This document shows positions 19,210 through 28,410 of a DNA stretch of 64,000 bases, in pieces. The position numbers and the translations under genes are program-made. Numbering within the stretch: the first letter of the stretch is position 1; every line of letters begins with the position of its first letter. Source of the DNA: Allobosea sp. Leaf344 (lineage in GTDB: Bacteria; Pseudomonadota; Alphaproteobacteria; Rhizobiales; Beijerinckiaceae); assembly GCF_001426225.1 (NCBI RefSeq), contig NZ_LMRT01000014.1:479903-543902 (forward strand), written 5' to 3'. Below the pieces are notes generated by a model. The model searched no databases and was not told the DNA's origin. It worked only from the letters and a program-made list of their open reading frames with translations.

Positions 19210-20880
19210 GTGCCTCGTTCCCAGGACCAACTCGTTTTCGTTCCGCTCGGCGGCCTCGGCGAGATCGGCATGAATGCCGCCCTCTACGGCTATGGCCCGG
19301 AGGGGCGGCGGAAATGGATCCTGGTCGATTGCGGCCTGTCCTTCGCCGGCGCCGATGTGCCCGGCGTCGACATCGTCCTGCCCGACCTCCGCTACATCAT
19401 CGAGGAGCGCGCCAATCTCCTCGGCATCGTCATCACCCACGCCCATGAGGATCATATCGGCGCGCTCGCCGCGCTGTGGCCCTCGCTGCGCGCCCCCGTC
19501 TATTGCACGCGCTTCGCCGCCGGCCTGCTCGGCACCCGCCGGCTCTCGGAGCCCGGCGCGCCGAAAGTCCCGATGAACATCGTGCCCCAGGGCGGGCGGG
19601 TGCAGCTCGGCCCCTTCGACATCGAATTCGTGCCGGTCGCCCATTCCATCCCCGAGTCGAACGCGCTGGCGATCCGCACGCCGGCCGGCCTCGTCGTTCA
19701 TAGCGGTGACTGGAAGATCGACCCGACGCCGGGCGTCGGCATTCCGACCGACGAGAAGCGTCTGCGCGAACTGGGCGAGGAGGGCGTGCTCGCCCTGATC
19801 TGCGATTCAACCAACGTCATGCGCGACGGCACCAGCCCGAGCGAGAGCGATGTCGCGGCGAAGCTGAGCGAGCTCGTTCATTCCGCCCCCGGCCGCGTCG
19901 CCGTCACCACCTTCGCCTCCAATGTCGCCCGGCTGCGCGCGGTGGCAGAGGCGGCGATGGCCAATCAGCGCGAGGTCGTGGTGGTCGGCCGCGCCATGGA
20001 CCGCGTCATCGACGTGGCGCGCGAATGCGGCTATCTCGACGGCATTCCCGCTTTCCGCTCGGCCGACACCTATGGCTATCTGCCGCGCGACAAGGTGGTG
20101 GCCCTGCTCACCGGCAGCCAGGGCGAGCCGCGCGCCGCGCTTTCGCGCATCGCCTCCGACGATCACCCCGAGATCGCGCTCTCTCCCGGCGACCGGGTAA
20201 TCTTCTCCTCGCGCACCATCCCGGGCAACGAGAAGGCGGTGGGCAACATCCTCAACGCGCTGGCCCGCGACAATATCGAGATCATCACCGACCGCACGCA
20301 TCTCGTGCATGTCTCGGGCCATCCCCGCCGCGAGGAGATGGCGCGGCTCTATGGCTGGCTCAAGCCGCAGATCGCGATCCCGGCCCATGGCGAGGATCTG
20401 CATCTGAGCGAGCATGAGAAATTCGCGCGCGGCCTCGGCGTGAAGCAGGTGATCAGGCCCGGCAATGGCGATATCGTGCAGATCGCCGCCGAGGGCGCGC
20501 GCAAGATCGACGAAGCGCCCCATGGCCGGCTCTACCAGGACGGCAATCTGCTGGTGAACGCGCTGGACAAGACGATCCAGGAGCGCCGCAAGCTCTCCTT
20601 CGCCGGGATGATCTCGGTCGCCGTGGCGATCGACGAGAAGGGTGGGCTCGCCGGCGATCCGGAGATCGCCGTGCTCGGCCTCCCGCCGCGCACCCGCGAC
20701 GGCTCGGATTTCGACGAATATGTCGCGGAAGCGGTCAGCGAGCTCCTCGACAATGTCCCCAAGGCCCGCCGGCGCGACCCCGAGGCGCTGCGCAACGCGC
20801 TCGAGCGCGGGTTGCGCAGCGCCGTGAACGAGGAGTGGGGCAAGAAGCCGCTGGTGCATGCGCTGGTGATTGAGGTTTAG
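19210..20880 (+). CDS. rnj: Ribonuclease J
   Basis: 556 aa. The metallo-beta-lactamase core has the HAHEDHIGAL motif (His77, His79, Asp81, His82), further metal ligands in VAHSIPESNAL and DSTNV, and the beta-CASP part with SSRTIPGNE and VHVSGHPRREEM. It is a dual endo- and 5'-3' exoribonuclease acting in rRNA maturation and mRNA turnover. The start is GTG 19210, giving MPRSQDQLVFVPLGGLGEIGMN, which is the conserved N-terminus. It follows birA by 120 bases. Confidence 0.95.
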   Translation: MPRSQDQLVFVPLGGLGEIGMNAALYGYGPEGRRKWILVDCGLSFAGADVPGVDIVLPDLRYIIEERANLLGIVITHAHEDHIGALAALWPSLRAPVYCTRFAAGLLGTRRLSEPGAPKVPMNIVPQGGRVQLGPFDIEFVPVAHSIPESNALAIRTPAGLVVHSGDWKIDPTPGVGIPTDEKRLRELGEEGVLALICDSTNVMRDGTSPSESDVAAKLSELVHSAPGRVAVTTFASNVARLRAVAEAAMANQREVVVVGRAMDRVIDVARECGYLDGIPAFRSADTYGYLPRDKVVALLTGSQGEPRAALSRIASDDHPEIALSPGDRVIFSSRTIPGNEKAVGNILNALARDNIEIITDRTHLVHVSGHPRREEMARLYGWLKPQIAIPAHGEDLHLSEHEKFARGLGVKQVIRPGNGDIVQIAAEGARKIDEAPHGRLYQDGNLLVNALDKTIQERRKLSFAGMISVAVAIDEKGGLAGDPEIAVLGLPPRTRDGSDFDEYVAEAVSELLDNVPKARRRDPEALRNALERGLRSAVNEEWGKKPLVHALVIEV

Positions 20881-20967
20881 TAGAGGGATCGGCAGTCTGC
20901 GCGGTCGGCCCCTCTGCCGGCCGCTTCAGCGCGGCTGCCGAGCCCGATTGCCCGCCCAGGAGTTTCC

Positions 20968-21372
20968 ATGATCGGTCGCCTCAACCATGTCGCCATCGCG
21001 GTCAGGGACCTCGCCGCCTCCACGGCGCTCTACCGGGACACGCTCGGCGCGCGGGTCTCCCAGCCCCTGCCACAGCCCGAGCATGGCGTCACCGTGGTCT
21101 TCGTCGAGCTGCCCAACACCAAGGTCGAGCTGCTGGAGCCGCTCGGCGCGGAGTCGCCGATCGCGAAATTCCTGGAGCGCAACGCGGATGGCGGCATCCA
21201 TCATATCTGCTACGAGGTCGACGACATCCTGGCGGCGCGCGACCGGTTGAAGGCCCAGGGGGCGCGGGTGCTAGGCTCGGGCGAGCCGCGCATCGGCGCG
21301 CATGGCAAGCCCGTGCTGTTCCTGCACCCCAAGGATTTCTGCGGCACGCTGGTCGAGCTTGAGCAGGCATGA
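20968..21372 (+). CDS. mce: Methylmalonyl-CoA epimerase
   Basis: 134 aa, a single VOC-fold domain. Metal ligands of the family are visible: the histidine in LNHVAIAV near the N-terminus, a histidine in GGIHHICYEV (about residue 77) and the final glutamate in GTLVELEQ. The enzyme interconverts (S)- and (R)-methylmalonyl-CoA in propionate metabolism. The stop overlaps by 4 bases the start of the RidA-family gene, and mce followed by a DUF1467 gene is a conserved alphaproteobacterial pair. Confidence 0.93.
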   Translation: MIGRLNHVAIAVRDLAASTALYRDTLGARVSQPLPQPEHGVTVVFVELPNTKVELLEPLGAESPIAKFLERNADGGIHHICYEVDDILAARDRLKAQGARVLGSGEPRIGAHGKPVLFLHPKDFCGTLVELEQA

Positions 21373-21761
21373 GCGAGATCGACTTCTTCGGCCGTCCCGA
21401 GGCCGGTTCGCCGCGTCCCTTCAGCGCCGCGACCCGTGCCGGCGGGCTGATCTTCGTCTCCGGCCATTCCGCGCCGCATGACCCGGCGCGCGGCGTGTTT
21501 CGCGGCGACAGCCCGGCCGAGGAGGTCCGCAACGCGCTCGCCCATATCGAGAAGATCCTGCAGGAGGCGGGCAGCGGCCTCGATCGCATCGTGCAGGCGA
21601 CCATGCTGATCACCGATCCCGCCGATTACGCCGCCTGCAACGCTGAATATGTGAAGCACTTTCCCAATGGCCTGCCGGCGAGGCACACGGCCCGCTTCGG
21701 CGTGCCGACCGAGGCCCGCGTCGCCTTCTCCTGCATCGCGCTCGCGGGAGAGGATCGATGA
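21369..21761 (+). CDS. RidA/YjgF/UK114 family protein
   Basis: 130 aa with the family features: an FVSGHSAPHD segment in the first third, the AHIEKILQEAGSGLDRIVQATMLITDPADY core, and a C-terminal VAFSCIAL strand. The RidA arginine that binds carboxylates is replaced or shifted within LPARHTARFGVPTEARVAFSC, so assignment as a true enamine/imine deaminase is uncertain; several RidA subfamilies lack that activity. It overlaps mce and the DUF1467 gene by 4 bases each (ATGA), so the three are one translational unit. Confidence 0.85.
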   Translation: MSEIDFFGRPEAGSPRPFSAATRAGGLIFVSGHSAPHDPARGVFRGDSPAEEVRNALAHIEKILQEAGSGLDRIVQATMLITDPADYAACNAEYVKHFPNGLPARHTARFGVPTEARVAFSCIALAGEDR

Positions 21762-21988
21762 CGGTCGTCGGCGGGCTGGCCCTGTACTTCGTCATCTGGT
21801 GGACGGTCCTGTTCGTGGTGCTGCCCTTCGGCGTGCGCAGCCAGGCCGAGGAGGGGCTGGTGATCGACGGCACCGAGCCGGGCGCCCCCGTCCTGCCGGG
21901 GCTGCTGCGCAAGGCGGCCATCACCTCCGTGATCGCGGCGCTGGTCTTCCTCCTGGTCTGGTACGTCTGGGCGACGTTCGACCTCTGA
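21758..21988 (+). CDS. DUF1467 family small membrane protein
   Basis: 76 aa with two membrane helices (about residues 5-25 and 51-72) and the family signature in between: WWTVLFVVLPFGVRSQAEEG and an invariant-looking GAPVLPGLLRKA stretch. The function is unknown. In alphaproteobacteria this gene typically follows mce and precedes proS; here proS is not next, and an AT-rich stretch and an autotransporter take its place. Confidence 0.88.
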   Translation: MTVVGGLALYFVIWWTVLFVVLPFGVRSQAEEGLVIDGTEPGAPVLPGLLRKAAITSVIAALVFLLVWYVWATFDL

Positions 21989-22519
21989 AGCCTTTGGGCC
22001 GGGCCGCCCCGAGCTCTGTGTTTTGGATCGCGGCGGAGCCGTCCGCCTCTCGCCATCCGCGCCTTGCCGGCCGTCGCTTGCTGGCGGATCGGGCTCACCG
22101 AATTCGTCCGGACCCTCGCCGCCGCATCCGCCCGGCCGGCCGCTCGCCGTCCCAAGCGTGACAGAGCGCGGCCGGTTCGCCCGCGGCCAGCGTCTTCATC
22201 CCAAGCTCCCGCTGCTTGCAGCTCGCAAGCGCTGAGCCGGCTCAAGGCGTCGGCAAAGGCTCGGACAACGCTCACCCACCAGCAGAACCGCAAACGCAGC
22301 GCCGGCTGACCGACGGGGGACATTACTGAAGTAAGTTCATCATTATATTAGTTTAAAATCTATAAAAACTAGATAATACGCGACAATGACGCAACGAAAA
22401 CAAGTTGCATCGCGTCGTCATATGTCCTAGGCCCTGAATATGGCGGTTATCTGACCGAATAGAGATCGGATTCGGATAATATCAACACGATTTACGCCAG
22501 TAATTCAGGAATTTCGCTC
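21989..22519 (+). promoter_or_regulatory. 531-base gene-free region with AT-rich autotransporter leader
   Basis: The first 320 bases are ordinary GC-rich DNA with no gene I trust. From about 22315 to 22519 the sequence turns strongly AT-rich, unlike anything else in the window. This part holds GATAAT-like boxes at 22372-22377 and again near 22476. It also holds a long imperfect hairpin whose core is GCAAC (22391-22395) and GTTGC (22404-22408), extended outward by ATGAC and GTCAT. The start of the autotransporter follows an AGGAA at about 22507. It is probably a promoter plus a structured untranslated leader; which box is used cannot be decided by eye. Confidence 0.5.
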
Positions 22520-25500
22520 ATGAATACATCATTTGCGCGCGGGGTAACACTCATTGCTTTGCTGACGCAAATTATCGTCATGGGCGATCCCGCTTTTGCC
22601 GATCCGCCCGGCTCGAGCGATCCCGCGGACTGGAAGACGCCGGAATTCCTGAAGGATTGGGGCCTGGCCGCGATGCGCGCCGAATATGCCTATGCGCGCG
22701 GCATCACCGGCAAGGGCGTGCTGATCGGCAGCGTCGACTCCGGCGCCCTCACATACCATCCCGACCTGCGCGACAATGTCCGGCCGGTGACGACGAGCGG
22801 TATCTATGCCGCCGATGGCTGGAAATACTCTCCGACGAACGGGACCTATGAGGGCGGAACGGCGTTTTCCGTGCCCGGCAGCTATATCCGTGGCGTCAAC
22901 GACGATCACGGCACGCATGTCGCCGGCATCATGGTCGCCGACCGCAACGGCAGCGGCATGCATGGCGTCGCCTTCGGCGCGACGCTGCTTCAGAGCAACA
23001 CCAACGGCACCGACGCCTATCGCTACGGCGTCAATGCCGACTACAACTACTTCAAGGCGGCCTATGGCAATCTGGCGGCGAGAGGTGTCCGGGCCATCAA
23101 TTCGAGCTGGGGCAACCCGCCGGTCGGCGACAATTACGACAGTCTCGCGGGGCTCACCGACGCCTTCCTGCCGCTGACACGGACGAAGACGTGGCTCGAC
23201 GCGGCGATGGAGACCCGCAAGAGCGGCGCCGTCATGGTCTTCGCCGGCGGCAATGCGGGTGCCGACAACCCCTCGACCCGCGCCTTCGTTCCCTATTTCC
23301 GTCCCGATCTCGAAGGCGGCTGGCTGGCCGTCGCGGCCCATAAGCAGAATGGCCAGATGACGGAGTTCAACCAATGCGGCATGGCCAAATGGTGGTGCAT
23401 CACGGCGCCCGGCCACAACATCAATTCGACGGCGGCCAGCGTCGACTACAAGAATCTCAGCGGCACCTCGATGGCGGCGCCGCATGCGACCGGAGCTCTG
23501 GCGCTGGTGATGGAGCGCTTCCCCTATATGACGGGCGAGCAGGCGCTCTACACCATGCTCACCTCCGCCGATAAATTCGGCACCGGCGCGCAGATCCAGG
23601 TCCCTGACCGCACGGCGGGCTGGGGGACCATCAATCTGCGGCGGGCGATGGACGGGCCCGGCCAGTTCTTCGGCCATTTCACGCCGCATATCGGCGCCGG
23701 CGGGGTCGATGTCTACGCCAACAATATTTCCGACGTCGCCATCCGCAGCCGCGAGGCCGACGACAAGGCCGAGCAGAAGAATCTGGCGGCCCGCTCCAAC
23801 AGCGCCCGCGCCGCGCTGGTCGACAGCGCTCTCGCCGCCCGGGCTTCGGCCATGGCCACGCGCGGGCTCGACCCTCTGACGGGCGAGACCTATGTCGGCA
23901 GCCTCGAAAAGCGCGGCGACGGCACCCTGGTCCTGGCCGGCCGCAACAGCTACAGCGGCAGCACCTGGGTGCGCGGCGGGCAGCTCGTCCTGAAGGGGTC
24001 CATCACCTCCGACACCACGGTCGACGGGTCCGGCATCGGTCTGTCCTTCGTCAACCCGACGACGCGCTACCAGGATGTCGGGACGCAAGGCGGATCCTTC
24101 GTGGTCGAGACCGGCGCGACCGCGGCCGCCGTCACGGTGCGCAAGGGCGGTTCGGCGACGATCGGGGGCCGGGCCGGCAAAGTCACGGCCGAGACCGGCG
24201 GCTCCGTCGTCGTCGACGGCCGTGTCGGCGATGTCACCGCCAGTGGCGGCAGCGCCGTGATCAACGGCCAGTCGGGCGACGTGATCGCCAGTGCGGGCGG
24301 CGCGGTCGAGATCGGCGGGCGCTCGGGCGACGTCACCGCCAGCGGCGGCAGCGCGATCATCAACGGCCGGTCGGACACGGTGACCGCGACGGCCGGAGGT
24401 TCGGTGCTGATCGGCGGGCGAGCCGGCAACGTCACCGCCACCGGTGGCAGCGCGGTGATCAACGGTCAGGCCGGTGACGTGAGCGCCAGCGCGGGCGGCT
24501 CGGTGCTGGTCGGCGGGCAGGTCGGAAACGTCGCCGCCGGTGGCGGCGGCACCGCCACGATCACCGGACGCGCCGGGGCCGTGACCGCGAGCGCGGGCGG
24601 CAAGGCGACCATCGACGGGCGGGCCGGCGACGTCGCGGCCAATGGCGGCAGCGCCATCATCAACGGTGTCGCCGGCAACGTCACCGCGAGCGCGGGCGGC
24701 TCGGCGCTGATCGGTGGGCAGGTCGGGGCCGTCGCCGCCGATTCCGGCGCCATGGCGGTCATCAACGGCCGGGCCGGGGACGTGACGATCGGCGCCGCCG
24801 GCCTGCTCTCGGGGTCCGGCACGCTGGGCTCGCTCGCCGCTCTGTCCGGCTCGGTGATCGCGCCGGGCAATTCGATCGGCACCTTGACCGTCGGCGGGCC
24901 CGTCGGCTTCGCCGCGGGCGCGACCTATCGCGTCGAGATCGCGCGCGACGGCCGCGGCGACCGCATCGCTACCGCCGGCGCGGCGAGCCTCAGCGGCGGC
25001 CTCGTCACCGTGTCGATCGAGAACAGCCCGGCGCTGCTCAACCTGCACCAGGCCTGGTCCGTGCTCGGCCGGCGCTACACCATCCTCTCAGCCGAGGGCG
25101 GGGTCCGCGGCAGGTTCGACGGCGCGACGCCTGGCTTCGTCTTCCTCAATCCCATCCTCGACTATACCGGCCAGAGCGTCGGGCTGACCATGGAGCGCAG
25201 CGAGACCAGCTTCATCTCGGTCGGGCAGAGCGGCAATCAGCGCCGTGCCGGCAGCGCGGTCGAGTCGCTCGGGCCGGGCAACCCCGTCTTCGAAGCGGTG
25301 CTGACGCTGCCCGACGCGGCCTCGGCCCGCACCGCTTTCCGCGCGCTCGCAGACGAGACCTCGGCCACGGTCACGAGCAGCCAGGCGGCGACGGCGGTCT
25401 TCATCCGCGAGACATTGTCCGGCCGCAGCCGCTGGTCGAGCAGCTCAGGCGGGTCCGGCATTCCCGCCGGCGCGGGATCGGTCGGCGGCGCCTATGCCGC

Positions 25501-26422
25501 GCTCGATTCGGGCGATGCGCCGCAGCCGGTCGCGATGCCGCTGCCGCAGCCCAGCCGCTACGGGCTCTGGGGCCAGGGCTTCGGCACCTATGGCCGGACG
25601 GGGGCGACGGCGGAGGTCGCTGCCGGCACGCATCATGTCGCCGGCTTCGTCGTCGGTGCCGACGGTCTGCTCGACAATGGGCTGAAGCTCGGCGCCGCAG
25701 CCGGCCTGGCCGAGACCAAGCTGCGCAGCGCCCATAACGGGCCGACGGCCGATATTTCGAGCCCCTTCGCCTCGCTCTATGGCGGCTATGAGATCGGTCC
25801 CGTCGCGCTGCAATTCGGCGGCGTCTACAGCGACAACCGCACGACGGCAAAGCGCAGCGTCGCCTTCCCCGGCTTCTTCAACAGCCTGACGAGCAAGGGC
25901 CGCAGCGCCAGCTTCGTCGGCTTCGGCGAGTTCGGCTATAAGGTCGCCATCGACCAGCGCCTGGCGCTGCCGGGCGCGTCCGGGACCGAGCTGACGCTCG
26001 CCTATGTCCAGCCCTATCTCGGCCTCGGCTACACCCAGATCCGCAGCGACCGCTATACCGAGCGGGGTGGACCGGCCGCGCTGACGAGCTATGCCAACAC
26101 CACCGATCTCGGCGACGTCACCCTCGGGGTCAAGGCCGAGGCGCGGCTCGATCTCGGGCTGGGGCAGCCGATGGCGCTGCGTGGGCTCGTCGGCTACCGC
26201 CGCAATTACGGCGACCTCACCCCGGCCTCGCTGCTCGCCTTCAGCGGCGGCACGCCGTTCAGGAGCAGCGGCGCGCCGCTCGACCGGCAGGCGCTGGTGA
26301 CGGAGGCGGGAATCGATCTGAAGCTCGGCCGCAACGTCACCATGGCCGTCACCTATGCCGGGCAATTCGGCAAGAACAGCTTCGAGCATACCGGCAAGGG
26401 CAGCCTGACCTATCGCTGGTGA
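22520..26422 (+). CDS. Autotransporter subtilisin-like serine protease (S8 family)
   Basis: 1300 aa. A signal peptide (cleavage probably near PAFAD, residue 28) is followed by a subtilase domain at about 30-385, with the triad Asp73 (SVDSG), His130 (HGTHVAG) and Ser317 (SGTSMAAPH). An autotransporter beta-strand repeat (GDGTLVLAGRNSYSG) lies near residue 470, then a Gly/Ala-rich repeat region at about 555-757. The last roughly 270 residues are the outer-membrane beta barrel, ending in YRW with a terminal aromatic. It is expected to display or release the protease at the cell surface. The gene stands alone with its own AT-rich leader. Confidence 0.93.
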   Translation: MNTSFARGVTLIALLTQIIVMGDPAFADPPGSSDPADWKTPEFLKDWGLAAMRAEYAYARGITGKGVLIGSVDSGALTYHPDLRDNVRPVTTSGIYAADGWKYSPTNGTYEGGTAFSVPGSYIRGVNDDHGTHVAGIMVADRNGSGMHGVAFGATLLQSNTNGTDAYRYGVNADYNYFKAAYGNLAARGVRAINSSWGNPPVGDNYDSLAGLTDAFLPLTRTKTWLDAAMETRKSGAVMVFAGGNAGADNPSTRAFVPYFRPDLEGGWLAVAAHKQNGQMTEFNQCGMAKWWCITAPGHNINSTAASVDYKNLSGTSMAAPHATGALALVMERFPYMTGEQALYTMLTSADKFGTGAQIQVPDRTAGWGTINLRRAMDGPGQFFGHFTPHIGAGGVDVYANNISDVAIRSREADDKAEQKNLAARSNSARAALVDSALAARASAMATRGLDPLTGETYVGSLEKRGDGTLVLAGRNSYSGSTWVRGGQLVLKGSITSDTTVDGSGIGLSFVNPTTRYQDVGTQGGSFVVETGATAAAVTVRKGGSATIGGRAGKVTAETGGSVVVDGRVGDVTASGGSAVINGQSGDVIASAGGAVEIGGRSGDVTASGGSAIINGRSDTVTATAGGSVLIGGRAGNVTATGGSAVINGQAGDVSASAGGSVLVGGQVGNVAAGGGGTATITGRAGAVTASAGGKATIDGRAGDVAANGGSAIINGVAGNVTASAGGSALIGGQVGAVAADSGAMAVINGRAGDVTIGAAGLLSGSGTLGSLAALSGSVIAPGNSIGTLTVGGPVGFAAGATYRVEIARDGRGDRIATAGAASLSGGLVTVSIENSPALLNLHQAWSVLGRRYTILSAEGGVRGRFDGATPGFVFLNPILDYTGQSVGLTMERSETSFISVGQSGNQRRAGSAVESLGPGNPVFEAVLTLPDAASARTAFRALADETSATVTSSQAATAVFIRETLSGRSRWSSSSGGSGIPAGAGSVGGAYAALDSGDAPQPVAMPLPQPSRYGLWGQGFGTYGRTGATAEVAAGTHHVAGFVVGADGLLDNGLKLGAAAGLAETKLRSAHNGPTADISSPFASLYGGYEIGPVALQFGGVYSDNRTTAKRSVAFPGFFNSLTSKGRSASFVGFGEFGYKVAIDQRLALPGASGTELTLAYVQPYLGLGYTQIRSDRYTERGGPAALTSYANTTDLGDVTLGVKAEARLDLGLGQPMALRGLVGYRRNYGDLTPASLLAFSGGTPFRSSGAPLDRQALVTEAGIDLKLGRNVTMAVTYAGQFGKNSFEHTGKGSLTYRW
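24190..24790 (+). repeat. In-frame alternating 16/17-residue repeats in the autotransporter passenger
   Basis: About twelve units of the form G-G-[SA]-x-[VIL]-[IV]-[ND/G]-G-[RQ]-x-G-[DN]-V-x-A-[SN] follow one another. A 16-residue unit alternates with a 17-residue unit that has an extra alanine, so the real period is a 33-residue pair. Alternate units carry INGQ or INGR and IGG or VGG. The pattern predicts a regular stacked beta-solenoid stalk between the protease and the barrel. DNA copies are diverged at third positions, so this is not a recent tandem duplication. Confidence 0.8.
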
Positions 26423-26423
26423 G

Positions 26424-26441
26424 CCGCCCGCGGCCGGGCGG
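26424..26441. terminator. GC hairpin between convergent genes
   Basis: CCGCCCG (26424-26430) and CGGGCGG (26435-26441) form a perfect 7-bp stem with a CGGC loop, immediately after the autotransporter stop and before the end of atzF on the other strand. There is no T tract, so an intrinsic terminator is only tentative, but the position suits a shared bidirectional stop or mRNA 3'-end stabiliser. Confidence 0.45.
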
Positions 26442-26456
26442 GACGCCTCGCCGGGG

Positions 26457-28250
26457 TCAGAGCGAGGCGAGAAAAGCCCGCCAGCCGCCATGGGCCGTCA
26501 CATCCCGCGCATTCTCGGTCGCGATGGCCTCGCAGAGGAACCCCTTGACCCGCGTGCCGTCGGCCAGCGCCAGCGTCCCGATCCCGAGCGGGGCGGGAAT
26601 GGAGGCGACGAAGCGCCCGAAGCCGGATGGCGGCAGCGCCCAGACCTCCACCGCGATCGGCGCGCCGCCCGCCGGCGCCACCCGCACCAGCCCCGGCCGC
26701 TGCGGCGGCCCGCCCGGCAGAGCGAAGAGCCGGTAATCGCCGGTCGTCGTCGTGGCGCGCAGGAAACTGCCGCCCAGCGCCGTCAGCTCATGGTTCAGCG
26801 GCATGCCCGAGAGATGCGCGCCGACCACCGCGATCTCGATGCTGTCGGGCCCCGCCCGCGGCAGGCCGGGCTCCGGCGCAGGCATTGGCCCACCCGTCGC
26901 GCCGAGCGTCAGACCGGATGCGGCATGCAGGGCGCGGCCGATGCCGGCGAGCAGCGCGTCCTGGCCGGCCGGGGCGATCAGCGTCACCCCTGCCGCGGTT
27001 CCGTCCGCGGCGAGGCTGGCCGGGACGGCGAGCGCGCAGAGATCGAGCAGATTGACGAAATTGGTATAGCGGCCGAACAGCGCGTTCTTGCCGATCGGAT
27101 CGGCCGCCATCTCGGCGAGCGTCACCGGCCGTGGCGCGGTCGGTACCATCATCAGGTCGAGGCCGGCGAAGACGGCGCGCGCCGCGAGCGCCAGCTCCGC
27201 CAGCCGATAGCGCGCGGCGAAGGTCTCCGCCGCGCTCTGGAGCGGGCGTCCGGCAATCACCTCGCGGATCACCGGCAGGATCGCGTCCGGCTCCCGCTCC
27301 AGCAGCGCCTGGATGGTGAGGTAGCGCTCCGCCACCCAGGGGCCGTCATAGAGCAGGCGCGCGGCTTCCCAAAACGGGGTCATGTCGAGCGGGACGAGGG
27401 TGGCGCCGAGCGCCTGGGCGCGCGCCGATGCGGCCTCGAAACTCGCCGCGGCCGACGCATCCCCGGCGAAATCGCGATCGGCCGGCCGCGGCACGCCGAT
27501 GCGCAGATGCGGCGAGGGCAGGCCGGGCTGGCTGATGGCGACGGGTTTCGAAAAAGCGTCTGACGGATCGGCCCCGGCGATCACCTCCAGCACCGCCCAG
27601 GCATCGTCCACCGTGGTGGCGAAGATCGAGATGCAATCCAGCGTCCGGCAGGCGGGGACGACGCCTCGCGTCGGGACGAGGCCGAGTGTGGGCTTGAGCC
27701 CGACCAGATTCTGCAGCCCGGCCGGGACCCTGCCGGAGCCGGCGGTGTCGGTGCCCAGCGCCACGGGCACGATGCCCGCCGCCACCGCGCTGGCCGAGCC
27801 CGAGCTCGAGCCGCCGGGGACGAGATCGGGCCTGAGCGCATTCCGCGGCACGCCATAGGGCGAGCGCGTGCCGTTCAGCCCGGTGGCGAACTGGTCGAGA
27901 TTGGTCTTGCCGATGATCAGCGCCCCCTCCGCGCGCAGCCGCGCCACCGCCGTCGCATCGGCCGCGGGCCGATAGGCGAAGCCGGGGCAGGCCGCCGTGG
28001 TGGGCAGCCCCGCCACGTCGATATTGTCCTTCACGGCGATCGGGATGCCCCAGAGCCTGCGGCCGCGCGGCCCCTCTTCCTCCAGCCGCGCCGCCTCCGC
28101 CAGAACCTCCGCCTCGGGGCGCAGGCTGATGAAGATGGCCGGGTCGCCATGCGCGCGATGGCTCGCATAACAGGCGGCGACGCTCTGCGTCGGCGTGGCG
28201 GAGCCGTCGAGATGGCTGCGGAGCAGGCTGGTCAGGGTCGGCACGGGCAT
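26457..28250 (-). CDS. atzF: Allophanate hydrolase (AtzF type)
   Basis: 597 aa. The amidase-signature domain has the Ser-cisSer-Lys triad at Lys74 (AVKDNID), Ser148 (GGSSSGSA) and Ser172 (DTAGSGRVP), with the same spacing I recall for AtzF of Pseudomonas ADP (74 and 24 residues). A C-terminal allophanate-hydrolase domain of roughly 120 residues follows. The enzyme cleaves allophanate to ammonia and CO2, the last step of biuret, cyanurate and urea-carboxylase pathways. No urea carboxylase is nearby, which favours the hydrolytic biuret route. It is divergent from the biuH-atzG-atzE unit. The start is ATG 28250, since the frame upstream runs antisense to biuH. Confidence 0.92.
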   Translation of the reverse strand: MPVPTLTSLLRSHLDGSATPTQSVAACYASHRAHGDPAIFISLRPEAEVLAEAARLEEEGPRGRRLWGIPIAVKDNIDVAGLPTTAACPGFAYRPAADATAVARLRAEGALIIGKTNLDQFATGLNGTRSPYGVPRNALRPDLVPGGSSSGSASAVAAGIVPVALGTDTAGSGRVPAGLQNLVGLKPTLGLVPTRGVVPACRTLDCISIFATTVDDAWAVLEVIAGADPSDAFSKPVAISQPGLPSPHLRIGVPRPADRDFAGDASAAASFEAASARAQALGATLVPLDMTPFWEAARLLYDGPWVAERYLTIQALLEREPDAILPVIREVIAGRPLQSAAETFAARYRLAELALAARAVFAGLDLMMVPTAPRPVTLAEMAADPIGKNALFGRYTNFVNLLDLCALAVPASLAADGTAAGVTLIAPAGQDALLAGIGRALHAASGLTLGATGGPMPAPEPGLPRAGPDSIEIAVVGAHLSGMPLNHELTALGGSFLRATTTTGDYRLFALPGGPPQRPGLVRVAPAGGAPIAVEVWALPPSGFGRFVASIPAPLGIGTLALADGTRVKGFLCEAIATENARDVTAHGGWRAFLASL

Positions 28251-28410
28251 TCGCTTTCGCAGGAGCACAATCGCTAGGCAGATAGCGCCGGCATGCATGC
28301 AAGGACTGTGCAAGCGGGCGGGAGGGCGGCGGCGCAGAAGCCTCCCCGTCACGCCGCAGCAGGCATGGCGCTTGCTAGTCCAGGCGGAGAGCCCGCGGAG
28401 ACCGCATGTC

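Noticed and set aside
21989..22310. A tRNA or other structured RNA in the GC-rich half of the gap after DUF1467.
   Set aside because: I could not fold a cloverleaf or find a T-loop box; only generic GC-rich sequence is seen.
28251..28410. Shared operator in the divergent atzF-biuH gap, suggested by a TGCATGCA palindrome.
   Set aside because: The palindrome is 8 bases and no well-spaced promoter boxes were found on either strand; insufficient evidence.
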